A stretch of DNA of 64,000 nucleotides from Ruminiclostridium sufflavum DSM 19573 (GTDB lineage: Bacteria > Bacillota > Clostridia > Acetivibrionales > DSM-1351): contig NZ_QKMR01000010.1 of assembly GCF_003208175.1 (NCBI RefSeq), positions 108,916 to 172,915 of the forward strand, written 5' to 3'. Positions within the stretch are counted from its first letter, which is position 1; every line of letters starts with the position of its first letter. A program made the translations under genes and the position numbers. The notes beneath the pieces are model-generated. The model ran no database searches. It was not told the DNA's origin and saw nothing but the letters and a program-made list of their open reading frames with translations. Shown in pieces: positions 37,320-48,416 of the stretch.

Positions 37320-38201
37320 TTATTCAATATTTTGAATTTGTTCTCTGATTTTTTCAGTCTCACTTTTAAGCTCAAGAACGTTTTTCGTTATCAAGATATC
37401 ATTCGACTTTGATCCGATAGTATTAATCTCTCTGTTTATTTCCTGAACTAAAAAGTCAAGCTTTCTGCCAACAGGCTGCTTTTGAATGCCCAGTATTTCT
37501 CTCAGCTGTATCAAATGACTTCCCAGCCTTACCAATTCTTCATCAATACTGCATTTATCTGCAAAAATAGCAACTTCCATTGCAATTCTATTTTCATCAA
37601 TAGTTTGTTGATTTAAAAGATCCCGAATTCTGCTTTCAAGCTTTTGCTTGTACTCTAAAACAACCTCCGGACTTCTGTCAGATATCTTAGAGATAATATC
37701 CTGCATAATATCCGCTTTTTGTAACAGGCTTGCCCTTAATTCGTTTCCTTCCTTTTCACGCATTTGAATCAATGAAGAAACAGCAGTCTCCAAAGCACAG
37801 CTTAAAACCTTCCAAAGCTGTTCTTCATCATCTTCAGTCTTTTCAATACGTAAAACATCCGGAAATCTGGATACCAATGCTACACTTATATCATCAACTA
37901 AATTGTACTTGTCTCTAAGCTTCTCAACAGCCTGTATGTATGCATCGGCTAAGGCCTCATCAAGTGTAACACTCTTAGAATCCTCTGACCGGTCTTCTAA
38001 GGATATGAATATATCAACCTTTCCTCTATACAGACTTTTAGATACTATTTCCCTTACCCGTTCCTCTAAAAATGCAATTTGTCTTGGCAGCTTAATATAG
38101 AAATCTATATATCTGTGATTCACACTTTTTATTTCCACAGTAAATTCCTTACCCTGCTCACTGTAGGTTCCTCTTCCGAAACCTGTCATGCTCCTAACCA
38201 T
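37320..38201 (-). CDS. YicC/YloC-family endoribonuclease
   Basis: This 293-residue protein has the family start M-V-R-S-M-T-G-F-G-R-G and the C-terminal G-R-K-L-D-F-L-V-Q-E-I-N-R-E-I-N-T-I-G-S-K. YicC proteins are recently recognised RNases that cleave structured RNA. It sits upstream of remA-gmk-rpoZ in the conserved Firmicute order. GGAGG precedes the ATG. Confidence 0.92.
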   Translation of the reverse strand: MVRSMTGFGRGTYSEQGKEFTVEIKSVNHRYIDFYIKLPRQIAFLEERVREIVSKSLYRGKVDIFISLEDRSEDSKSVTLDEALADAYIQAVEKLRDKYNLVDDISVALVSRFPDVLRIEKTEDDEEQLWKVLSCALETAVSSLIQMREKEGNELRASLLQKADIMQDIISKISDRSPEVVLEYKQKLESRIRDLLNQQTIDENRIAMEVAIFADKCSIDEELVRLGSHLIQLREILGIQKQPVGRKLDFLVQEINREINTIGSKSNDILITKNVLELKSETEKIREQIQNIE

Positions 38202-38384
38202 AAAATCCTCCAGTAGACGAGCTAATTAAAAACAATAATCCCGCTTAGTATTATAACACAATTTTGCATTATTAAAAGAATTATTTGCTACTTTTTCTTT
38301 ATTTTTTATCAGTATGCTTCAAATTACTAATTATTATAAATTTATAAGCATAATTCTTCTTAAAAATCTAATTCATGAAAAATT

Positions 38385-38440
38385 CACAGCGGGAAATTAT
38401 TTCCCCTGTGAGACACAAAATGGAGGACTTTATCCTCCAT
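38385..38440 (-). terminator. Double hairpin terminator after the CheY-like gene
   Basis: Reading the minus strand, ATGGAGGA / TCCTCCAT (38420-38440) is followed by TTTTG. A second stem, CACAG-GGAAA / TTTCC-CTGTG (38385-38410), is followed by AATTTTTC. Confidence 0.8.
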
Positions 38441-38461
38441 TAAATATAGATACAAACAGCT

Positions 38462-38836
38462 TTATACTGTTTTTAACACATTTTCTATGGCCTGCTGAAC
38501 TCTTGATTTATCGAAGGGCTTGACAACAAAGTCCTTTGCCCCCATTTTGATTGCGTCAATAACCATTGATTGCTGTCCCATAGCAGAAACCATAAGTATT
38601 TTTGTCTTTGGACTTGCCTCGGCTATTCCCTTAATTGCCATTATGCCATCCATTTCCGGCATAGTTATGTCAAGTGTTATTATATCCGGCTGATACTTCT
38701 TTGCCTGTTCGATAGCTTCGTATCCATTGGAGCCTTCGCCCACAACCACATAATCCGAATTTTCTTCTATCATTCTCTTTATTAATGTCCTCATAAATAC
38801 AGCATCATCAACAACTACAAACTTTATTTCTCCCAT
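38462..38836 (-). CDS. CheY-like single-domain response regulator
   Basis: A 124-residue receiver domain with D10-D11, phospho-acceptor D56 in T-L-D-I-T-M-P, and K in V-K-P-F-D. There is no output domain, so it acts by protein contact, as chemotaxis CheY does. No chemotaxis genes are in the window, so the link to motility is from similarity only. The start at 38836 was chosen because GGAG lies nine bases upstream; this ATG is inside the end of rsmE (29-bp overlap), so it is probably transcribed with the heat-shock operon. Confidence 0.85.
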   Translation of the reverse strand: MGEIKFVVVDDAVFMRTLIKRMIEENSDYVVVGEGSNGYEAIEQAKKYQPDIITLDITMPEMDGIMAIKGIAEASPKTKILMVSAMGQQSMVIDAIKMGAKDFVVKPFDKSRVQQAIENVLKTV

Positions 38837-39575
38837 TAGATACATCTCCTAATTCATACATCATTAGTGATAAAGCAACAATCCCAGCTGTTTCCGTTCT
38901 AAGGATTCTAGGTCCGAGAGTTAATTTCTTTATACCTTTAGACTCAGCCAGTTGTATTTCCTGTTCAGTATAACCGCCTTCTGGGCCAATAAAAATTGAA
39001 GCTGTTTCAACAGCAAAGCACTTTGACACTATAGCTTTAAAACCAGTTGAACTCTCTTTTTCATAAGGTATTACTGATAAATTTGATTTTGAAGCCAATT
39101 CAACAGCCTCACTGAACCTGACCGGCATAAATATTTTAGGAACAATCCCTCTGTCAGACTGCTTTGCTGCTTCCAAAGCAATTTTTTGCCACCTTGAAAC
39201 TTTATTCTTGGCATCTTTATCAGTATTTATTTTAGATATACATCTTTCAGTTATAACAGGTACTATCGCATTTACTCCAAGCTCAACACATTTCTGAATA
39301 ATTAAATCCATCTTGTCTGCCTTAGGCAATCCCTGATACAATGTGACCTTAAGTTCAGACTCGGTTAAATTTGTTTCTTTATTTATAATATCAGCAAGGA
39401 TACAATCATTGGCAACTTCATATATCTCCGACTCGTAATCAAATCCGTCGCAGCATACTGTAATAACATCGCCCTTTTCACATCTCAGAACCTTTTTAAG
39501 ATGCTGATAATCCTCACCGATTATAGTAATCCTATTTCCCAGTATTTGTGTACTGCTTACAAAGTATCTTGACAT
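38808..39575 (-). CDS. rsmE: 16S rRNA (uracil-1498-N3) methyltransferase RsmE
   Basis: RsmE methylates U1498 of 16S rRNA using SAM. The 255-residue SPOUT enzyme has Q-G-L-P-K-A-D-K-M, I-G-P-E-G-G-Y-T-E-Q-E and L-G-P-R-I-L-R-T-E-T-A, the knot motifs. The start at 39575 (M-S-R-Y-F-V) fits the family; a longer frame from 39644 is prmA in another frame. It overlaps prmA by 19 bp. Confidence 0.93.
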   Translation of the reverse strand: MSRYFVSSTQILGNRITIIGEDYQHLKKVLRCEKGDVITVCCDGFDYESEIYEVANDCILADIINKETNLTESELKVTLYQGLPKADKMDLIIQKCVELGVNAIVPVITERCISKINTDKDAKNKVSRWQKIALEAAKQSDRGIVPKIFMPVRFSEAVELASKSNLSVIPYEKESSTGFKAIVSKCFAVETASIFIGPEGGYTEQEIQLAESKGIKKLTLGPRILRTETAGIVALSLMMYELGDVSNGRNKVCSC

Positions 39576-40510
39576 TTGAACACCATTGCCACCCATTCGC
39601 CCATTTCCAGAGTTTCTATACAGGACATCCCGCTTTTCAGGCAAGCATTTACAACCTCCTGCCTTCTCTCTTTAATTATACCAGATGTAATAAATAAAGA
39701 AGCTTTTCTTTTTAAATAATAAGGTATAACTTCCGCTAAGTCAATAATTACATTTGCTATAATGTTTGCAACTATGATATCATATTTTTTCTCATCCTGC
39801 GCCAAGTCAGTCAAAACACCCTTGAAAACATTTATTCTTGAGCTTTCCTTATTTAAGGAAATATTTTCAGCGGCAACCCTTACTGCCACCTCATCAATAT
39901 CAATTGCCTCAACCTTTCTTGCTCCAAGCTTTCCCGCAATTATTGACAATATTCCTGTACCGCAGCCAACGTCAAGAACCTCATACTCGTCTTTCATATA
40001 ATTATCAAGTAGCCTTGAGCACATTTGTGTTGTCTCGTGTGTTCCTGTTCCAAAAGCCATTCCCGGGTCCATCTCAACAGCTATATCGTTGGGATTAACC
40101 TCATACTCTTCCCATGTAGGTTTAATAACAATTCTGTCTGTAAGTCTGAAGGGCTTGTAATATTTTTTCCATGATGTGGACCAATCCTCATCATCTATTT
40201 CACCATAACCGTCCAAGCCTTTGCCTATATCAAGAAATTGGGAAATATTTTTCAAGCCCTCATTTATTTGCTTTAAAACATCATTTATATCTAATCCGTT
40301 CTGAAAATATGCCTTGATAATAACATCCTCGCCTAAGGATTCAAGAAACTCATCATCAGCATAATCTAAAGTATTTGGATTTAATATTTCCTTTCTTATA
40401 TCAAAGGGATCCATTATTGCAACACCACCGGCTCCCATAGATGTAAGCATTTCAGAGACTGCGTCGCTTGCTTCCTCTGTTGTATTTACCCGTATTTCAT
40501 ACCATTTCAT
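39557..40510 (-). CDS. prmA: Ribosomal protein L11 methyltransferase
   Basis: PrmA trimethylates ribosomal protein L11. The 317-residue protein has the PrmA start M-K-W-Y-E-I-R-V, the SAM motif V-L-D-V-G-C-G-T-G-I-L-S, D-P-G-M-A-F-G-T-G-T-H-E-T-T and V-A-N-I-I-A. The start at 40510 is by family similarity; an ATG at 40522 is the alternative, since the ribosome site is not clear. It follows dnaJ, as in many Firmicutes. Confidence 0.92.
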   Translation of the reverse strand: MKWYEIRVNTTEEASDAVSEMLTSMGAGGVAIMDPFDIRKEILNPNTLDYADDEFLESLGEDVIIKAYFQNGLDINDVLKQINEGLKNISQFLDIGKGLDGYGEIDDEDWSTSWKKYYKPFRLTDRIVIKPTWEEYEVNPNDIAVEMDPGMAFGTGTHETTQMCSRLLDNYMKDEYEVLDVGCGTGILSIIAGKLGARKVEAIDIDEVAVRVAAENISLNKESSRINVFKGVLTDLAQDEKKYDIIVANIIANVIIDLAEVIPYYLKRKASLFITSGIIKERRQEVVNACLKSGMSCIETLEMGEWVAMVFKCQDTL

Positions 40511-40540
40511 AGCTATGTCCATGTCCCGCCTCTGCATGAA

Positions 40541-40622
40541 AAAGTCAATGCTGCCGCCTAAAAAGCCATATAAATATCGTCCCGCTATTTATCGCCCGAA
40601 GGCTTCACCCATAATTGACTTT
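40541..40622. repeat. AGTCAATTAC-type element between dnaJ and prmA
   Basis: AAAGTCAATG (40541-40550) and TAATTGACTTT (40612-40622) are imperfect terminal inverted repeats. The interior contains TATTTATCGCCCGAAGGCTTCA, similar to decayed copies at about 41900 and 52470. It interrupts the heat-shock operon without an ORF. Confidence 0.55.
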
Positions 40623-40667
40623 ATGACACGGACTCGGCACCCCCTTTCAAACTTTTCCTCCGAAACC

Positions 40668-41810
40668 TTACTTAAACGCATCCTTCATTTTATCAAAAAA
40701 GCCTTTTCTCTGCTCATGAGTTTCATCTCCGCTGATTTCTGCAAACTCTCTTAATAATTCCTTCTGCTTTTCACTCAATTTTTTAGGAACTTCAATATTG
40801 ACTTTCACATACTGGTCTCCGCGGCCATTACCCCGCAAAAAGGGTATCCCTTTTCCCCTGAGCCTGAAAACAGAGCCTGTCTGAGTTCCCTCGGGAACAG
40901 TGTATTTAACCTTTCCGTCTAAAGTCGGCACTTCAATTTCTGCGCCAAGAGCTGCCTGCACAAACGTAATAGGCTCTTCACACACAACATCATTTCCCTG
41001 TCTTTTAAACAGCAGATGCGGCTTTACTCTGACATTTATAAGCAAATCGCCGCTTGGGCCTCCTTTTGAGCCGGGATCGCCCTCACCTCTCAATGAAATA
41101 GTTTGCCCGTCATCTATGCCAGCCGGAATATTTACTTTTATTTTTACATTGTTTCTGAGCTTGCCTTTTCCATTACATGCAGGACATGGGTCAGCGATAA
41201 CTTTACCTTCCCCCCGGCATACGTCACAGGTCTTTGAATTCACAAACTGGCCAAATGGAGTATTCTGCTTTACCTGAACCTGCCCTGTTCCATTGCAGTG
41301 CTTGCAGGTAGTGGCTTCTGTCCCCGGCTTTGCACCGCTGCCGGTACACTTCAGGCACACTTCCATTCTTCCAATTGTTAATTCCTTGTCAATACCAAAG
41401 GCTGCTTCCTCAAAAGAAATTTCCACCGCATATTTAAGATCCGCTCCCTTTTGAGGGCCTCTTTTTGATCTTGATCTTCCGCCGCCAAAGCCTGATCCCC
41501 CAAAGAACGTTTCAAAAATATCACCTATTCCTCCGAAATCAAAATCAGCCGAAAAGCCTCCTGCTCCGCCAAAACCATTAGGGTCTACACCGGCATGACC
41601 ATATTGGTCATATCTGCTTTTCTTTTGAGAATCACTTAACACCTCATATGCTTCGTTAACCTCTTTGAACTTGGCTTCTGCGCTTTTATCTCCCGGGTTT
41701 ACATCCGGATGATATTTTTTTGCCAAATTTCTGTATGCTTTTTTTAACTCCGCATCAGACGCACCTTTACTAACCCCTAACACTTCGTAATAGTCTCTTT
41801 TTTCTGCCAT
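40668..41810 (-). CDS. dnaJ: Chaperone protein DnaJ
   Basis: This 380-residue Hsp40 co-chaperone stimulates the DnaK ATPase. It has a J domain with H-P-D in Y-H-P-D-V-N, a G/F-rich linker, four C-x2-C-x-G-x-G zinc repeats, and the C-terminal client-binding domain. The start at 41810 was chosen because GGGAG lies nine bases before it. It is third in the heat-shock operon. Confidence 0.96.
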   Translation of the reverse strand: MAEKRDYYEVLGVSKGASDAELKKAYRNLAKKYHPDVNPGDKSAEAKFKEVNEAYEVLSDSQKKSRYDQYGHAGVDPNGFGGAGGFSADFDFGGIGDIFETFFGGSGFGGGRSRSKRGPQKGADLKYAVEISFEEAAFGIDKELTIGRMEVCLKCTGSGAKPGTEATTCKHCNGTGQVQVKQNTPFGQFVNSKTCDVCRGEGKVIADPCPACNGKGKLRNNVKIKVNIPAGIDDGQTISLRGEGDPGSKGGPSGDLLINVRVKPHLLFKRQGNDVVCEEPITFVQAALGAEIEVPTLDGKVKYTVPEGTQTGSVFRLRGKGIPFLRGNGRGDQYVKVNIEVPKKLSEKQKELLREFAEISGDETHEQRKGFFDKMKDAFK

Positions 41811-42107
41811 CAAATTCAACTCCCGTCTAATTACAAAACATTCAAATACCTTACTTACGCCAAAGCATAATCTGCCCTAAAGGCGATAGAACAGCATACC
41901 GGTATTTTATCGCCAAGAGGCTTGAAACCGGCTTAAAAGCTTATGTTAACACCCAGCCTTTTTGATTCTATAGCATAAAACAAGCCAGAGCCTTGTATTA
42001 CCAGCTTTGGCATGAATTTTTAAAATAACCTTGTACAAAAACTCAAGTAATTATTCAATACTTCAATGCTATAGGGGCTATAAAAGCCCCTATACATTAT
42101 TATATAT
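41811..42107. other. dnaK-dnaJ spacer with hairpins
   Basis: No gene is seen. GGGGCT-ATAAA-AGCCCC (about 42070-42090) forms a hairpin after dnaK without a good T tract, so it may set RNA ends rather than stop transcription. GGCGATA / TATCGCC at about 41893-41925, followed by AGAGGCTTGAAACC, resembles a decayed dispersed repeat. Confidence 0.5.
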
Positions 42108-43994
<1,887 letters not shown>

Positions 43995-44022
43995 TTAATA
44001 TTTAAAATTTGCAAAATTATTA

Positions 44023-44637
44023 TTAGTTTGCTACCTTAACCATACTGTGTCTTACTACCTTTCCCTTCATAACATAGCCTTTCTGAAATTCCTCTATGAC
44101 TGTGTTCTCACCCTTTTCCCCATCTGTCACATGCATTACGGCATTGTGCAGTTCAGGGTCAAATGTATTATTTAATGCTTCTATAGGTTCAACACCCAGC
44201 TTTTTCATACAATCATTCAGCTGTCTCATAACCATTTCAACACCATCTTTTAAGGGATTGCTCTCCGTATCCTCTGCAGCCTTCAAAGCTCTTTCAAGAT
44301 TATCGACTACCGGAAGAATAGCATTTACAGTATCAATGGCAACATCAAGACTGAGAGCATCCTTTTCCTTTACAGTCCTCTTCTTGTAATTGTCAAATTC
44401 GGCAGCAGTGCGTTGAACAACATTTTTGTACTCCTCACACTGAAGTGTCTTCTCTTCAAGTTCTGCTTTCAAAGCCTCAATTTCAGCACAGACTGAATCC
44501 TCCTCCTGCACATTACTGCAATTGCAAGATGAATCAGAATCGGTTTCAGAATTACAATTACATTCTGCGGAACTGCTGTTATTATTTATCTTATCAACTA
44601 TTTCTTCTTCATCTTTTGAATTCTTTTCTTTTTTCAT
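44023..44637 (-). CDS. grpE: Nucleotide exchange factor GrpE
   Basis: GrpE releases ADP from DnaK. The 204-residue protein has an acidic, serine- and cysteine-containing N-terminal region, a long coiled coil (about 55-100) and the C-terminal beta domain with V-M-H-V and V-V-R-H-S-M-V-K-V-A. Repeated C-N-C and C-S-N in the disordered N-terminal part are unusual. AGGAGG precedes the ATG. Confidence 0.94.
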   Translation of the reverse strand: MKKEKNSKDEEEIVDKINNNSSSAECNCNSETDSDSSCNCSNVQEEDSVCAEIEALKAELEEKTLQCEEYKNVVQRTAAEFDNYKKRTVKEKDALSLDVAIDTVNAILPVVDNLERALKAAEDTESNPLKDGVEMVMRQLNDCMKKLGVEPIEALNNTFDPELHNAVMHVTDGEKGENTVIEEFQKGYVMKGKVVRHSMVKVAN

Positions 44638-44667
44638 TGCTCAGTATTTACCTCCTTAAATTTTTTT

Positions 44668-45714
44668 CTATCCATCACCCAGAAGTTTAATTATCTCCTG
44701 ATTAATTTTATTTCTGATATAATTCATCGATGAAACAACTTTTGAATACTCCATTCTTGTGGGGCCTATAATGCCAATAGTACCTATTATACGGTTTCCA
44801 ATGCTATAGGACGCCGTAACCAGACTGCATTCCTTTATTCCTTCAATATTATTTTCATTTCCGATTTGGATTACTATATCATTATTATTGTACAAGGTAT
44901 TTACAAGAAGCTCTGAAAGGAATTTCTTTTCGTCAAGAATATTCAGGAACTCCTTTGCCTTCTCAACCTCTCTGAATTCAGGAAAATTCAATATATTTGT
45001 AGTCCCCTCAAGATAAACCTCAGGCTGGTCGATTGTTTTAATCAAATCCTCAATACCTTCAAGAATCGGTCTTATAATATTGTGAGGAAGAGATATAAAG
45101 CTTTCAATTTCACTCTTAACATCACTTGATGCCAGCATTTCCAAGGTATATCCCCTAAGCTTTTCATTCAGCAGGTTTGAAATCTGAATTAATGAATCTG
45201 GAGTAATCTGTTCATTTACCCTGACTAAATTGTTACGAACTACACTTGTATCTGTAACTATAATAACAAGCGCCTTTCCCGGCTCGATAGGAACTACCTG
45301 CACCGCTTTTAAAGCAGATTTCTTTGAATGAGGTGTCACAGCCATGGTAGTATACTTGGTAAACTTTGACATTACAACAGAAGCATTTCTGATAAGCTGG
45401 CTAAGTTCATTAATTCTAATGTCCATGGCATTTTTTATGTTATCTATGTCAGACTGGGAAAGCTCATTAATCTGCATCAGTTTGTCTACGTATAATCTGT
45501 AGCCTTTATCTGACGGAACTCTGCCTGCAGAAGTATGAGGCTGCTCCAAAAAGCCCATCTCCTCAAGATCAGCCATTTCATTTCTTATAGTAGCCGAGCT
45601 AAGGCCAAGTTCATGCTTTTTGGCAATAGTTCTCGAACCAACAGGCTCTGCAGAAGAAATATAATCATCAATTATTGCTTGCAGTATTCTGAGTTTTCTA
45701 TCGTCAAGCAGCAC
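44668..45714 (-). CDS. hrcA: Heat-inducible transcription repressor HrcA
   Basis: HrcA binds CIRCE and represses class I heat-shock genes. The 348-residue protein has the N-terminal winged helix (L-R-I-L-Q-A-I-I-D-D-Y, then S-S-A-T-I-R-N-E-M-A-D-L-E) and the GAF-like domain. The GTG at 45714 was preferred to the GTG at 45723: AGGGAG is eight bases upstream of the former and immediately against the latter, and the family N-terminus starts at about L-L-D-D-R-K-L. Confidence 0.94.
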   Translation of the reverse strand: MLLDDRKLRILQAIIDDYISSAEPVGSRTIAKKHELGLSSATIRNEMADLEEMGFLEQPHTSAGRVPSDKGYRLYVDKLMQINELSQSDIDNIKNAMDIRINELSQLIRNASVVMSKFTKYTTMAVTPHSKKSALKAVQVVPIEPGKALVIIVTDTSVVRNNLVRVNEQITPDSLIQISNLLNEKLRGYTLEMLASSDVKSEIESFISLPHNIIRPILEGIEDLIKTIDQPEVYLEGTTNILNFPEFREVEKAKEFLNILDEKKFLSELLVNTLYNNNDIVIQIGNENNIEGIKECSLVTASYSIGNRIIGTIGIIGPTRMEYSKVVSSMNYIRNKINQEIIKLLGDG

Positions 45715-45750
45715 TTTCGTCACTCCCTTGTCTAAAGTATTTTTTCTTTG

Positions 45751-45777
45751 TTAGCACTCTAAGGTATTGAGTGCTAA
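45751..45777 (-). promoter_or_regulatory. CIRCE operator
   Basis: Perfect TTAGCACTC-N9-GAGTGCTAA, 37 bp before the hrcA start and just downstream of the -10 box. Confidence 0.97.
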
Positions 45778-45788
45778 ATCATATAATA

Positions 45789-45817
45789 AAAATACCATTA
45801 GCACTTATTTTTGTCAA
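45789..45817 (-). promoter_or_regulatory. Promoter of the heat-shock operon
   Basis: On the minus strand, TTGACA (45817-45812), a 17-bp spacer and TATTTT (45794-45789), placed so that CIRCE covers the transcription start. Confidence 0.75.
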
Positions 45818-45854
45818 GTACTTTTCAAATAATTATTCCTATTTGCCTGTATAA

Positions 45855-45897
45855 AAAATAACCTTAATCTGCCCGAAATACAGAATAAGGTTATTTT
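45855..45897 (-). terminator. Terminator of the membrane-protein operon
   Basis: AAAATAACCTTA / TAAGGTTATTTT form a 12-bp stem followed on the minus strand by a T run; inner TCTG/CAGA pairs extend it. Confidence 0.88.
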
Positions 45898-45981
45898 ATA
45901 AAAACAAATTTAAAAGTCCCCCGCTATCGCCTGTAGCACCGGTTATACCTGATGATATCTTAGGTTTGAGGACATCAGCAT

Positions 45982-46842
45982 TCACTGAATCGTATCATTT
46001 ATTTGACGGAAGCCCTCAGGATTGTAAAACCTTCCGGTTTTCCCACGATAAACCTCGAAATAGTAAACAGTTGTAATTATCCATGCCAGCGTAGAAGCAA
46101 CAGATGATACAACAGCTCCTACAAATGGGAAGATACCTAAAATAGAGCTTATGATGCTTCCGCATATTGAAATTAAAATAGTAATGCCTAGTAACGGCCA
46201 AAAGCTTCCATTCACTGTTTTAAACGAGAGCTTCAATCCGTCTGTAACACCGCAGCCCTCAGTACAAATTGCCGGAAACCACAAGCACATATATACTCTG
46301 AGAGCAATTACCGCCACAATAAACGCTAAGTAAAAAAGTATCATAAGTATTATTCCAAAAGCATTTGAGGCAAATGCCATAATAATGCCTGACACAGCTA
46401 TAAGAATGGCAAGCACTATTCCCATACCCAGACCTATCGCTATACGTAATAAAATATACAGCACATATCTTCCTATATATTTCGACATACAGGCTGTAAA
46501 ATCACTCAAGGTGGCATTTCCCGTATCATACTGCCTGCTGATAAAGCCATATGTGGCGGGATAAGCCAAAAGGGAAAATACCAGCGTCAAAAGGCCGCCG
46601 ATAACGACACTCACTATCATAGGGGCAGTAATCATTCCGTCAAAAAAATTAGCGTCAAAACCATAATACTGACCTTGAATCATATCCTGAAGCATTCCCA
46701 TATACTTGTGAGTAAGCTGGGTCACAAAGCCTGCAGTACCTATATTAATAATAAGTGCAGGAATTGCCAATGAAATTAAAAGCGGTAATGTCAATAAAAA
46801 ATTTTTAAATGTAAATTTAAAAGCATTTTCAAGGTATCTCAT
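45982..46842 (-). CDS. Polytopic membrane protein of unknown function
   Basis: This 286-residue protein has about six hydrophobic segments. The N-terminal R-Y-L-E-N-A-F-K-F-T-F-K-N and the repeated small-residue helices resemble general membrane families seen next to biosynthetic genes, and I cannot name a function. The start at 46842 was chosen because TAGGAGG lies six bases upstream; the longer frame overlaps the previous gene. Confidence 0.7.
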   Translation of the reverse strand: MRYLENAFKFTFKNFLLTLPLLISLAIPALIINIGTAGFVTQLTHKYMGMLQDMIQGQYYGFDANFFDGMITAPMIVSVVIGGLLTLVFSLLAYPATYGFISRQYDTGNATLSDFTACMSKYIGRYVLYILLRIAIGLGMGIVLAILIAVSGIIMAFASNAFGIILMILFYLAFIVAVIALRVYMCLWFPAICTEGCGVTDGLKLSFKTVNGSFWPLLGITILISICGSIISSILGIFPFVGAVVSSVASTLAWIITTVYYFEVYRGKTGRFYNPEGFRQINDTIQ

Positions 46843-46867
46843 AAACGGCCTCCTATTTTTATTTTTG

Positions 46868-47695
46868 TTAATTATCATTTATATATGAACTGATAATACT
46901 GTTATATCCAACCATCACATGCTGAGTCGTGGCATTCTTTGCGGAATCAATTTCAAAATCATCAATAACTCTAACAGGTAAAACATTTATTGATGTCCCG
47001 GTTATGAACACAGCATCAAAGCTGGTTAACGAATCTATGCCAATGAGCGTTTCAATCACTTCGTAGCCGAGCTTTTTGCAGACATCAACTACATATTTTC
47101 TGGTTATCCCTACCAGAACATAATCTTCCGGTGAAGTATAGATTTTATTTCCTTTTACAAAAAATGCATTTGACTTCCCGCCCTCGGTTATTTTTCCGCT
47201 GTCATTTACAAGCAGGACCTCAAAAACATTTTTTTCCTCAGATACACGTTTTATTTCTTCTTTGTAGCCGGTGTTAATCATCTTTATATTTGGATTGCTC
47301 CTCATCAGATTGACCGTACAGCATTCCACACCATTATCATATTCCTGCTTTGCAGGATAATAGAACTTGTTTATAAAGGCTATTGTTATCTGCTCTGCTC
47401 CATATTGCAGAACTATTACCTTAACATTGCAGTCAGAAAGGTAATTGAGTTTACAAACCTCTTGAAGCTGATCTCTAAGGTCTTTTTTAGATATGACCAA
47501 CTCATAGCTTGCCTTGTTCATTGAGCTTTTAAGCCTGCTAAAGTGATCATCATAGAAAAGAGGTATTCCTTTTATTATCCTTATAACCTCGTAGAAAGCC
47601 TTATATTTTTCTGATTTGTAAATATCCAGCCTTTCTTTTTCAACTGTTTCTCCGTTTATTATGCATATATTGCCAATATTCTCTTCGAATGTCAT
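46868..47695 (-). CDS. Class IV PLP aminotransferase (branched-chain aminotransferase / ADC lyase-like)
   Basis: This 275-residue fold-type IV PLP enzyme has the motif Y-E-V-I-R near residue 35, the catalytic-lysine region I-K-M-I-N-T-G-Y-K, and E-G-G-K-S-N-A-F-F-V, which binds the cofactor phosphate. It could be IlvE-, DAT- or PabC-like; there are no folate or valine genes nearby to decide. The expected Thr-Asn after the lysine is changed, so substrate use may differ. AGGGGC precedes the ATG. Confidence 0.8.
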   Translation of the reverse strand: MTFEENIGNICIINGETVEKERLDIYKSEKYKAFYEVIRIIKGIPLFYDDHFSRLKSSMNKASYELVISKKDLRDQLQEVCKLNYLSDCNVKVIVLQYGAEQITIAFINKFYYPAKQEYDNGVECCTVNLMRSNPNIKMINTGYKEEIKRVSEEKNVFEVLLVNDSGKITEGGKSNAFFVKGNKIYTSPEDYVLVGITRKYVVDVCKKLGYEVIETLIGIDSLTSFDAVFITGTSINVLPVRVIDDFEIDSAKNATTQHVMVGYNSIISSYINDN

Positions 47696-47789
47696 TTTAA
47701 TGCCCCTTTTTTTCTTGGTTTGATTAGGTAAATATCCTATTTAATTTTAATAACATATACTTTTTTTGTCAATTATAATAATAAAAACA

Positions 47790-48380
47790 CTAATCAATTT
47801 CATCAAGGGATAGATTAAAACTCGGAAGAAACTTATCCATAAAGTATGAGACCTCTTCAAGCTTTATCTCCTGTATTGTCTGCAATATTGTTTCACTGGC
47901 TTTTTTAAATTCATTATTTCCTGCCTTTACCTCTTCAATACATTTCACATATGCCGCAATTCTGTCAGCGGCCTTAACAAGCTTCCAGCAGTCTATATCA
48001 TCCGGATTCTTAAAAAACAATGAGTAATATTCATCTGCCATTTCTTCGGGCAGCATGGAAATAATCTTTTGCTTTGAGATATCCTCAATATCCTTATATA
48101 TTTTATTGATTTGCGGATTATAATATTTTATCGGTGTGGGCATATCGCCTGTTATAATTTCATTACAGTCATGAAACATTGCAAGTATGGCAACTCTTTC
48201 CGGATTAATCTCGCCGTTAAAATAAGTATTTCTTATTACAGCCAGCCCATGGGCAATAATGGCTACCTGCAGGCTATGCTCCTGAATATTTTCCGTATAA
48301 GTATTTCTCATAAGTCCCCATCTGTTTATGTATTTCATTCTAGACAGGAATGCATAAAAATGATATTTCTCTTCGCCCAT
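47790..48380 (-). CDS. HD-domain 5'-deoxynucleotidase (YfbR-like)
   Basis: YfbR removes phosphate from deoxynucleoside 5'-monophosphates. The 196-residue protein has R-W-G-L-M-R-N-T, E-H-S-L-Q-V-A, M-F-H-D-C-N-E (HD pair) and a late D-R aspartate, all the family metal ligands. The start at 48380 follows GGAGG by five bases. It lies close to the dGTPase, which suggests shared control of dNTP pools. Confidence 0.9.
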   Translation of the reverse strand: MGEEKYHFYAFLSRMKYINRWGLMRNTYTENIQEHSLQVAIIAHGLAVIRNTYFNGEINPERVAILAMFHDCNEIITGDMPTPIKYYNPQINKIYKDIEDISKQKIISMLPEEMADEYYSLFFKNPDDIDCWKLVKAADRIAAYVKCIEEVKAGNNEFKKASETILQTIQEIKLEEVSYFMDKFLPSFNLSLDEID

Positions 48381-48416
48381 TTTAGCCTCCAAGCCGAATA
48401 TCGGCAGTATACATGT

